DNA of 43,240 nt, from NCBI GenBank assembly GCA_036388855.1, contig DASVRA010000027.1, positions 1 to 43,240 on the forward strand. Direction: 5' to 3'. Under the pieces are notes generated by a model. That model was given only the letters and a program-made list of their open reading frames with translations, searched no databases and was not told where the DNA came from. This DNA is from DASVRA01 sp036388855. GTDB taxonomy: Bacteria; Pseudomonadota; Alphaproteobacteria; Caulobacterales; Caulobacteraceae. The translations under genes were made by a program, and so were the position numbers. The first letter of the stretch is position 1; the number at the start of each line of letters is the position of its first letter. Below are positions 23,834 to 31,309 of this stretch, piece by piece.

Positions 23834-26800
23834 GTGGTTTTCGGCGACAGGCTGCGACGGGGAGAGGCGGAGGCGCGGAGCGCGGGGGCCAAGCCCGCGG
23901 CGCCGATCGCCTTCACCTATCGCGATCCGGGCGTGCTGGAGGTGGTCTATGCCGCGCGGCCGGGAGCGCCGGCGAGCTACGGCGTCACCGACGAGACGGG
24001 CGCCCGCCATCCTTTGGCGGCGGAGCGGCGAGGGCAGGCGGCGCTAGCGGGGCTGAACCTGCTCGACGCGCCCCGCCGGGGAGGGCCTGCGTGGAAGCTG
24101 ACCGGCGGCGGGCGCGACGCGCGGGTGGGGGTGAACTTTGGCGAGGCCTGGTCGATCCCCGAACTCGACACCTGGTATGCGCGCACCACGGGCGAGGCGG
24201 TGACGGTGCTGTGGTTCATCGATCCGGCGGGGGGAGCCACACCCGTCACGCCGGGCGCCTCCTATCGCTTCGAACTCTTGGCCGCGACGCACCGATGCCG
24301 GGCCGAACTGCTGCTGCAGCTGCTGGGGCCGCAGGGCGAGCTGATCGAGGAGCTGAGCCGACCGGTGGCGGGCGAGGCTAGGGGCGGGCGCGGCCGAGAG
24401 GGCTATGACGCGGTCACGGCCGAGTTCGAGGCGCCGCAGGGGGCGGCGGGGCTGGCGATCGGCGTGCGCAAGGGCGGCTCGCTGGGCGGGGAGGACAGCT
24501 TCCTGTTCGTGGCCGATCCCCGCCTGGCGCCGGCTGCGGACGGAGAGGCGGCGCTTGAGCTGCCGGCGGAGGCGGTGGGACGGGCCAAACAGGCGCTGCG
24601 CGAGCGGCTGACGGTGGAGCGCGCCGCCTTGCCGTTGCCGGAGGCGCTGACCGATGGCGCGCCGCACGAGGTTTCGCTGCTGTTGGAAGCGGGGGCGGGG
24701 CTGCAGGAGGCGCGAGGGATCAGGTTCCAGTCACGCCCCGCCCCGGCGGCAGAGGCCGCGCCGGAGCCGCAGGTGGTGGTCTCGCCGCTGCGCGCCACTC
24801 TGGCCCACAACCGCAGCGGCGACGCCGAGGGGCGGCAGCTGGCGGCTTACCGCGCTTGGATGGCGCGGGCTGAGGCGGGCGAGCCGCTCCCCGACCTGGA
24901 CCGGCTGTCGCGGGCGCTGGAAGCCGGGCGCACCGGGCGGGCGGAGCTGTTCGAGTTGAACTTCCCGCAAGGCGCGGCAGGCGCCGTGCGCGTGCTGCTC
25001 CGCGGTGCGGCGGACCTGGAGACCCTCTGGCTGAGCCTGGCGGGCCTGCTGTTTGCCGCCAACCGAACGCCGATGGAGGTCGCGGTCGCGGGCGCCGAGG
25101 AGGCGGGGGCCGCCGGCCTGCGGGAGCTGGCGAAGGGCGTCCGGGTCCTGGGCGACGACGGATGGGAAGGCGACGCCCTGCATCTGGTGCTGCTGGAGCC
25201 GGGATGGGAGCCGGTGGCGGGGTGGCTGGATGAGCTGCGGGCGGTGTTCGATAACTTCGAGGGTGTCGGGGCGGCTGGGCCCAAGCTGATCGAGCTGGAC
25301 GGCCGCATGGCCTCTGCCGGCGCTTTTGTCGGCCGCAAGGGCGAGGTCGAGCTGCTGGGGCGGGGCGGCAACCCGCGCGACCCGCGGTTCGGCTTCGTGC
25401 GGCCGGTGGACGTGGCGCGGCCGCTGATGGTGTCGCGCGAGGCGTGGGCGGCTAGCGGCGGGTTCGACGGCGCTTTCGCCGATGCGGCGCTGGCCGAGGC
25501 CGACTTGGCGCTGCGGCTGCGGCAGGCGGGCCGGCGGGTGCTGTATGCGCCGACCGCCGAGATGTGGCGGCTGAAGGGGTGCGAGGCTCCCGAGCCGCCT
25601 GTCGCCGCCGAGCTGACCGCATTCAAGGGCCGTTGGGCGCCGGTGTTCGCCGCGCCGGCAATGCGCGAGCGGCATGCGGCGCTGCGCGTGCTGTTCGTCG
25701 ACCAGGAGGCCCCGACAATCGATATGGACGCGGGCGGCTACGCGGCCTTCCAGGAGATGCGCATGCTCCAGGCGGCCGGCGCCAAGGTCGACTTCCTGCC
25801 CAAGAACCTGGCATGGATGGACCGCCACACCATTGCGCTGGAGCGCGCGGGGGTGGAGTGCCATTACGCGCCGTTCGTCAAAGGCTTCGACGCCTTTCTG
25901 CGCGCGCAGGATCAGGACTACGACCTGCTGTTCGTCGTTCGCCACAAGGTAGCTCGGCTGGTGCAGGAGGCGCTCGCCGATTTGCCCGAAAGGCCGAAGC
26001 TGGTGCTGAACCTCGCCGACCTGCACTTCCTGCGCGAGGCGCGGGAGGCAACCGCGGGGACCCCCGGCTTTACCGTCGAGCGGGCGGCTGCGACCCGCGA
26101 GGCTGAATTGGCGGCGATCGCAGCGGCGGACCTCACCCTGACCTATTCGGAGGTCGAGGCGGCGGTGGTCGAGAGCCACACCCTGGGGCAGGCGAAGGTG
26201 GCCCTGGCGCCCTGGGTGGTGGAGACGCGCGAGGCGCCGATCGGCACGTTCGAAGGCACGGACGGGCTGATGTTCCTGGGCGGCTTCGGCCATCCGCCGA
26301 ACGCGGAGGCGGTGAAGCGCTTCGCCGCCGAGGTGATGCCGGACCTGGCCGAGCGGCTGCCGCAGGTGCGGCTGAAGGTGGTGGGCTCCAAGCCGCCACC
26401 GGAGGTGCTGGGGCTAGAGGCGCCCAACATCAGCGTGCTCGGCTATGTGGCTGATCTGGATGAGGTGTTCGCCTCTGCCCGTGTCTTCGTGGCGCCGCTG
26501 GCGGCGGGAGCGGGGCTGAAGGGCAAGGTGATCGAGGCCTTGGCGCGGGGCGTGCCGGCGGTGCTTTCGCCGGTGGCGGCGGAAGGGACGGGGCTGGCCC
26601 ACGGCCACGACTGCCTGGTCGCACACACTCCGGCGGAATGGCTCGACGCCATCGAGGCGCTGACGCGGGACCGGGAGCTGTGGGAGCGTCTGGCGCGAAA
26701 CAGCCTGGAGACGGCCCGGCGGCGCTTCTCCTTTGAAAGCGGAGCCGAACGGATGCGGGAGGCCCTGGCGCTGATCGGCGTGCACTCGCCCTCGCGCCCG

Positions 26801-26878
26801 GCGCTGGTCTACCGCCTGGCCAGGCCCGATTCGCACGGCGGCGCGAGCGCCGCCCCTGCGGTGCTGCGCCTGCCCTGA
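23834..26878 (+). CDS. Large multidomain glycosyltransferase A: N-terminal module, degenerate GT2, GT4
   Basis: This 1014-aa protein uses GTG at 23834; the frame is closed by TGA at 23777 and no other start is better. Residues about 15-230 form a beta-rich module (GLNLLDAPRRGGPAWKL, FIDPAGGATPVTPGASYRFEL) homologous to the start of the 31310 protein. Residues about 405-590 resemble a GT2 fold (WLDELRAVFDNFEGVGAAGPKLI, VSREAWAASGGFDGAF, LRLRQAGRRVLYAPTAE), but the nucleotide-binding Asp pairs are gone: LLEPGW stands where LNNDTE is expected. Residues about 615-990 are a GT4-type GT-B domain (LRVLFVDQEAPTIDMDAGGY, MFLGGFGHPPNAEAVKRF, SVLGYVADLDEVFASARVFVAPL, GLKGKVIEALARGVPAVLS) with its conserved Glu. 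Likely a surface-glycan transferase; donor and acceptor unknown. Confidence 0.85.
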   Translation: MVFGDRLRRGEAEARSAGAKPAAPIAFTYRDPGVLEVVYAARPGAPASYGVTDETGARHPLAAERRGQAALAGLNLLDAPRRGGPAWKLTGGGRDARVGVNFGEAWSIPELDTWYARTTGEAVTVLWFIDPAGGATPVTPGASYRFELLAATHRCRAELLLQLLGPQGELIEELSRPVAGEARGGRGREGYDAVTAEFEAPQGAAGLAIGVRKGGSLGGEDSFLFVADPRLAPAADGEAALELPAEAVGRAKQALRERLTVERAALPLPEALTDGAPHEVSLLLEAGAGLQEARGIRFQSRPAPAAEAAPEPQVVVSPLRATLAHNRSGDAEGRQLAAYRAWMARAEAGEPLPDLDRLSRALEAGRTGRAELFELNFPQGAAGAVRVLLRGAADLETLWLSLAGLLFAANRTPMEVAVAGAEEAGAAGLRELAKGVRVLGDDGWEGDALHLVLLEPGWEPVAGWLDELRAVFDNFEGVGAAGPKLIELDGRMASAGAFVGRKGEVELLGRGGNPRDPRFGFVRPVDVARPLMVSREAWAASGGFDGAFADAALAEADLALRLRQAGRRVLYAPTAEMWRLKGCEAPEPPVAAELTAFKGRWAPVFAAPAMRERHAALRVLFVDQEAPTIDMDAGGYAAFQEMRMLQAAGAKVDFLPKNLAWMDRHTIALERAGVECHYAPFVKGFDAFLRAQDQDYDLLFVVRHKVARLVQEALADLPERPKLVLNLADLHFLREAREATAGTPGFTVERAAATREAELAAIAAADLTLTYSEVEAAVVESHTLGQAKVALAPWVVETREAPIGTFEGTDGLMFLGGFGHPPNAEAVKRFAAEVMPDLAERLPQVRLKVVGSKPPPEVLGLEAPNISVLGYVADLDEVFASARVFVAPLAAGAGLKGKVIEALARGVPAVLSPVAAEGTGLAHGHDCLVAHTPAEWLDAIEALTRDRELWERLARNSLETARRRFSFESGAERMREALALIGVHSPSRPALVYRLARPDSHGGASAAPAVLRLP

Positions 26879-26954
26879 GATTGCCGCGGAAGGCTGCGAC
26901 GGAAGCTGTGCCCTCGCGCGTGCAAGCGGAGGGGCCGGTCCGGAGCGTTTCAGA

Positions 26955-28325
26955 GTGTCGTCATCCCTCGATCTGCGCGCCGCCATCGCGGTGACCCGTT
27001 TCGGCCTGGGCGCCCGCCCGGGCGAGATGGCCCGCGCCGCCGCCGATCCCAAAGGCTACCTCAAGGCGCAAATCCGTTCCGGCGGAGCGCCGCAGCCGCC
27101 AGGGCAGCTGAAGTCGTCAGCGGAAATGCTTGACGCCTATGAACAATACCAAACGATCAAGCAGCAGGCGAAGAGGGCGAACAAGGACGACAGCAAGGCC
27201 GTCCGGCGCGAGGCCAAGCAGGAGGTTCTGCGCGACGGGGAGTTCGAGGAAATCGCCGCGCGAGCACGCCTCGCCGCCACCACCGATGCCGCCTTCGCCG
27301 AGCGATGGGCGTTGTTCTGGGCCAACCACTTCACCGTCTCGCGCACCAGGGGCGCCGCCGCCGCGGTTATCGGGCCGTTCGAGCGCGAGGCGATCCGGCC
27401 GCACGCCTTCGGCCGCTTCGAGGACATGCTGATCGCCGGCACGCGCCACCCCGCGATGCTGATCTACCTGAACCAGTCGCCCTCGACCGGGCCGAACAGC
27501 CCCGCGGGCGGCGGGCGGCGCGGGTTGAACGAGAACCTGGCCCGCGAAATCCTGGAGCTGCACACCGTTGGGGTCGACGCCGGTTACACCCAGGCCGACG
27601 TCACCGAATTCGCCAAGGCGCTGACCGGCTGGAGCACCCCGCGGATCAAGGACGGGGCCGGCGCGCAGCCCTTCCTCTATCGCGCCAACGCCCATGAGCC
27701 GGGCGCGCGCACGATCATGGGCCGCACCTACCCCGACACCGGCCAGGGTCAGGCGGTAGCCGTGCTGAAGGACCTCGCCGCGCACCCGGGGACCGCCCGC
27801 CACATAGCCCGCAAGGTCGCCGTCCACTTCGTCGCCGACGAGCCGCCGCCGGCGCTGGTCGAGCGGCTGGCGGGCTCGTTCCGCGCCAGCCGCGGCCGGC
27901 TCGACCGGCTGGCCGAGACATTGGTGGACTCGCCCGAGGCCTGGGAGCCGACACAGCGCAAGTTCAAGACGCCCTACGAATTCGTGGTCTCCGGCTGGCG
28001 TGCGCTTGACGACCAGCCCGACAAGCCGCGCGAGGTGCTGAACCTGTTGACCAAGCTCGGCCAGCGCCCCTTCGCCGCGCCCGCTCCCAAGGGATGGCCC
28101 GACGACGCCTCCAGCTGGTCGGCGCCCACCGAGATCATCGACCGCATGGACGTGACCCGCGCCATGGTCGCGCGCGCCTCGCTGCGCGCCGACCCGCGCC
28201 AGCTGGCCCAGCAGGCGCTGGGCCCGCTGCTGCGCCCGCGCACCCTCGAAGGGTTGGCGCGCGCCGAGACGCCCGAGCGCGCCGTGTCCCTCGTGCTTCT
28301 GTCCCCGGAGTTCCAACGCCGATGA
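26955..28325 (+). CDS. DUF1800 domain-containing protein
   Basis: This 456-aa protein starts with GTG. It has the DUF1800 hallmarks: ITVxRFGLGA-like AIAVTRFGLGARPGE near the start, ERWALFWANHFTVSR, HPAMLIYLNQSPSTGPNS, the NENLAREILELHTVGVDAGYTQADVTEFAKALTGW block and HIARKVAVHFVADEPP. DUF1800 proteins are nearly always encoded next to DUF1501 proteins and are thought to act together outside the cytoplasm; the reaction is unknown. Here the stop overlaps the DUF1501 start by 4 bases (ATGA). No signal peptide is visible, so it may be exported with its Tat-dependent partner, which is inference. The pair interrupts the glycosyltransferase cluster. Confidence 0.92.
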   Translation: MSSSLDLRAAIAVTRFGLGARPGEMARAAADPKGYLKAQIRSGGAPQPPGQLKSSAEMLDAYEQYQTIKQQAKRANKDDSKAVRREAKQEVLRDGEFEEIAARARLAATTDAAFAERWALFWANHFTVSRTRGAAAAVIGPFEREAIRPHAFGRFEDMLIAGTRHPAMLIYLNQSPSTGPNSPAGGGRRGLNENLAREILELHTVGVDAGYTQADVTEFAKALTGWSTPRIKDGAGAQPFLYRANAHEPGARTIMGRTYPDTGQGQAVAVLKDLAAHPGTARHIARKVAVHFVADEPPPALVERLAGSFRASRGRLDRLAETLVDSPEAWEPTQRKFKTPYEFVVSGWRALDDQPDKPREVLNLLTKLGQRPFAAPAPKGWPDDASSWSAPTEIIDRMDVTRAMVARASLRADPRQLAQQALGPLLRPRTLEGLARAETPERAVSLVLLSPEFQRR

Positions 28326-29548
28326 GCGCGCTCGCCCTTTCCCGCCGCCAGCTGCTGCGCACCGCCGCCGGCGGCGCTTCCCTGAGCTTCCTCGGCCATG
28401 TGGCCTACGCCGCCTCCGAAGGCGCCGCCGCACGCGGGAAGCTCATCGTGGTCGTTCTGCGCGGCGGCATGGACGGCATGTCCGCGGTCCCGCCCGTGGG
28501 CGACCCGCAATACCGGGCGCTGCGCGGCGACGTCGCCATCGCCCCCTTCGGCGCGCCGCAAGGGGCGCTGAAGCTCGACCAGGCGCTCGGCCTGCACCCC
28601 AAGCTCAACAACCTGCACACCTTCGTGGGCGCAGGCGAGGCGCGGATCGCGCCTGCGGTCGCCACGCCCGACCGCGCGCGCTCACACTTCCAGGCGCAGG
28701 ACGTGCTGGAGAACGGCGGCGCGGGGGCGCACCGAGTCTCCACCGGCTGGATGAACCGCACCCTGCAGGTCATTGGCCGTGATCGGAAAACCACCGCCAT
28801 CGCCGTCGGCGACCAGACCCCGCTGCTGCTTTACGGCAAGGCCCAGACCAGCTCCTGGAACCCGGGCGGCCAGAACACCCGCGACGCCAAGCTGACCGAC
28901 ATCCTGATGGACCTTTATGCCGGCGATCCGGTGCTGGGCCCAGCGCTGACCGCCGGTCTTGAAACCGCGGAAGTCGCCGCCGACGCGGCCGAATCCGGAG
29001 GCGACATGGCGAGCGGCGCGGCCAAGGGCCGGCTGCGGCCGCAGGACGCCGAAGCGCTGGGACGCGCCACCGGAAGGCTCGTGGCCGCGCCCAACGGCCC
29101 CTCCCTGGTGGCGATGTCGCTCTACGGCTTCGACACCCACGCGATCCAGGGAGCTGGCGAAGGCTCGCTGGCCCTGCGGCTGGAAACGCTCGACAACACC
29201 CTGGCCGGCCTCAAGCTGGGGCTTGGCCCAGCCTGGGCCGACACCACGGTGATCTTCGTCACCGAGTTCGGCCGCACCGCCCGCGTCAACGGCACCCGGG
29301 GCACCGACCACGGCACCGCTTCGGCCGCCTTCGTCGCCGGCGGTGGGCTCAGGCGCGGCGGCACGATCGGCGACTGGCCCGGGCTCGCCCGGCTTTACGA
29401 GGACCGCGACCTGACGCCCACGCTCGACACCCGCGCCCTGTTCAAGGCGGCGCTGGCCGGTCAGTTCGGCCTGAACCGGCAGGCGCTGGACACGGTGGTG
29501 TTCCCCGAAAGCGCCGGCGTGGCGCCCTATGCGGGACTGATCGCTTAA
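28322..29548 (+). CDS. DUF1501 domain-containing protein, Tat-exported
   Basis: This 408-aa protein has a twin-arginine signal: SRRQLLRTAAGGASLSFLGHVAYA, with a cleavage-like AYA/A. The mature part has LIVVVLRGGMDGMSAVPPVGD, HPKLNNLH, RSHFQAQDVLENG, STGWMNRTL, SLYGFDTHAIQG and VIFVTEFGRTARVNGTRGTDHGTASAAFVAGGG. These are the DUF1501 (sulfatase/alkaline-phosphatase-like fold) motifs with likely metal-binding Asp and His. It is coupled to the DUF1800 gene by ATGA overlap. The ATG at 28322 is chosen because it gives the Tat signal at the very N-terminus. Function unknown. Confidence 0.93.
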   Translation: MSALALSRRQLLRTAAGGASLSFLGHVAYAASEGAAARGKLIVVVLRGGMDGMSAVPPVGDPQYRALRGDVAIAPFGAPQGALKLDQALGLHPKLNNLHTFVGAGEARIAPAVATPDRARSHFQAQDVLENGGAGAHRVSTGWMNRTLQVIGRDRKTTAIAVGDQTPLLLYGKAQTSSWNPGGQNTRDAKLTDILMDLYAGDPVLGPALTAGLETAEVAADAAESGGDMASGAAKGRLRPQDAEALGRATGRLVAAPNGPSLVAMSLYGFDTHAIQGAGEGSLALRLETLDNTLAGLKLGLGPAWADTTVIFVTEFGRTARVNGTRGTDHGTASAAFVAGGGLRRGGTIGDWPGLARLYEDRDLTPTLDTRALFKAALAGQFGLNRQALDTVVFPESAGVAPYAGLIA

Positions 29549-29595
29549 GCCTTGCGCGGCCGGTGCGCGCTCGCCTAGTGGGGAGCGGAGGCCCG

Positions 29596-31308
29596 ATGAC
29601 CCTGCACGACCCCGCCGCGCCGCCGCCCGCGACCCGCGAGGCCGTGCTGATCTCGGGCATGCACCGCTCGGGCACGGCCGCGGCCTCGCGCGCCATGAGC
29701 TTCCTCGGCTACTCCCAGCCCCAGCTGCTGGCCGAGGCCGGCCCCGAGAACCCGCGCGGCTTCTGGCAGCCCACCCGCATCGTCGAGCTCAACGAGGCGA
29801 TGATCGAGACTCTGGGCTGGAGCTGGGACCACATCCCGCTGCTCACCCAGCCCGCCGCCACGGTGGAGGAGGCCGAGGCCGGCATCCTGGCGCACCTGTC
29901 GGCCGAGTGGCTGCAGCAGGCGCGTGCTGCGATCCGCGAGAGCTGGCGCCCCGACGCCCAGCGCATCGTCTGCAAGGATCCCCGCATCTCCCTGTTCCCC
30001 GCCTTCTGGCAGGCCGCCTTCGAGGCCGAGGGCTTCCGGGTCCAGCACGTCGTCGCCTTCCGCCAGCCGCTGGCCGTCGCCGCCTCCCTGAAGGCGACGC
30101 GGGGCCTCGGCCGCTGGCCGGCGCTGCGGGCCTGGCTGGCCTACAACCTGCGCCCGCTGGCGCAGGTCACCGTCGACGCCGCCCTCGATTTCGACGACCT
30201 GATTCACGCCCCCCGCCGCGCCATGGACCAGCTGGCCGTGGCGCTCGGCCGCACACCCCTGGACGACGTCGCCGCCTCCGAACTGCTCGAATTCATCGAC
30301 CGCTCCCATCACGACCAGCCGGCGCCGGAGGAGGACGAGGGCGAGCGCCTCGTCCCCGCCCTGGTGGAGGACACCTTCGAGCTGCTGCGCGGCTGGCGGC
30401 GCGGCCCCCGGCGCAGACTGGAGCGCCGGGCCCAGGGCCTGCGCGCGCGGCTGAACGACGCCCAGATGCTGTTCGGCCGTGTCCGCCGCTTGCCGCCGCT
30501 CTCCACCGCCCCGGCGGTCTACACCGTGGCCCCAGCCCAGCCCGCCGCGCGCCGGGACGGTGAGCCGCGCGCCGTGGTGCTGCACTACCACCTGTTCAAG
30601 AACGCCGGCACTTCCGTGGACGAGGTGCTGCAGGCCAACTTCGGCGAGGGCTGGGGCAAGGCCGAATTCAGCGCCGGCCGCTCCAACGTGGCCGAGGTGG
30701 AGGCCTGGCTGGCCGCTCATCCGACGGTGCGGGCGATGTCCTCCCATACGGCGCTCCTGCCGCCGCCGCGGCTGGCGGGGGTGGCGGCGGCGCCGGTGAT
30801 CTTCGTGCGCCATCCGATCGACCGCATCCACTCGGCCTACGAATTCGAGCGCCGCCAGGGCGCCGACACCCGCGGCTCCCGCCTGGCCAAATCCACCGAC
30901 TTCGCCGGCTACCTGCGCAAGCGTCTGGCGGGGCGCGAGCGCCAGTGCCGCAACTTCCAAACCGGGCGGCTGGCCCGCGGCGTCGGCGGCGGCGAGCCTG
31001 AACTCCAGCGGGCGCTGCGGGCGCTGGACGAGCTGCCGTTCGTGGGGCTGGTCGAGGACTTCACCCAGTCGATGACGCGGATGGAGATCTACCTGCGCGG
31101 CTACTTCCCCGAGTTCCGGGCCTTCGGGGCCAAGGCCAATGTGCTGAGGGGCGGCGCCACCCTGTCGGAACGCCTGCGCCGCGTGCGGGCGGAGCTGGGC
31201 GAAGCGATGTGGGAGCAGCTGCTCACCGCCAACGCCGACGACCTCCTGCTCTGGGAAGAGGTGGCCGCCCGCTACAGCCACTCGGGCGACGCGCTGATCG
31301 CCGCCTGA
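29596..31308 (+). CDS. Tandem two-domain sulfotransferase-like protein
   Basis: This 570-aa protein has two sulfotransferase-like P-loop units. Unit one (about 15-260) opens with VLISGMHRSGTAAASRAMS, the phosphosulfate-binding loop, and has VVAFRQPLAVAASLKAT as the likely 3'-phosphate site. Unit two (about 327-560) opens with VLHYHLFKNAGTSVDEVL and has VIFVRHPIDRIHSAYEFERR, the pattern of carbohydrate 2-O-sulfotransferase-type enzymes. A basic linker (RGPRRRLERRAQGLRARL) joins them. Members use PAPS to sulfate carbohydrates. I use the ATG at 29596 because GGAGCGGAGG precedes it (29582-29591); a GTG at 29563 would add 11 residues. It is followed after one base by glycosyltransferase B. Whether both units are active is unknown. 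Confidence 0.82.
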   Translation: MTLHDPAAPPPATREAVLISGMHRSGTAAASRAMSFLGYSQPQLLAEAGPENPRGFWQPTRIVELNEAMIETLGWSWDHIPLLTQPAATVEEAEAGILAHLSAEWLQQARAAIRESWRPDAQRIVCKDPRISLFPAFWQAAFEAEGFRVQHVVAFRQPLAVAASLKATRGLGRWPALRAWLAYNLRPLAQVTVDAALDFDDLIHAPRRAMDQLAVALGRTPLDDVAASELLEFIDRSHHDQPAPEEDEGERLVPALVEDTFELLRGWRRGPRRRLERRAQGLRARLNDAQMLFGRVRRLPPLSTAPAVYTVAPAQPAARRDGEPRAVVLHYHLFKNAGTSVDEVLQANFGEGWGKAEFSAGRSNVAEVEAWLAAHPTVRAMSSHTALLPPPRLAGVAAAPVIFVRHPIDRIHSAYEFERRQGADTRGSRLAKSTDFAGYLRKRLAGRERQCRNFQTGRLARGVGGGEPELQRALRALDELPFVGLVEDFTQSMTRMEIYLRGYFPEFRAFGAKANVLRGGATLSERLRRVRAELGEAMWEQLLTANADDLLLWEEVAARYSHSGDALIAA

Positions 31309-31309
31309 G

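Noticed and set aside
24731..26293. 520-aa antisense frame within glycosyltransferase A
   Set aside because: Same codon-bias shadow; it has no domain, no SD and no plausible start.
29575..31281. 568-aa antisense frame opposite the double sulfotransferase
   Set aside because: Its composition is typical of a shadow frame, and the sense frame has clear motifs and an SD.
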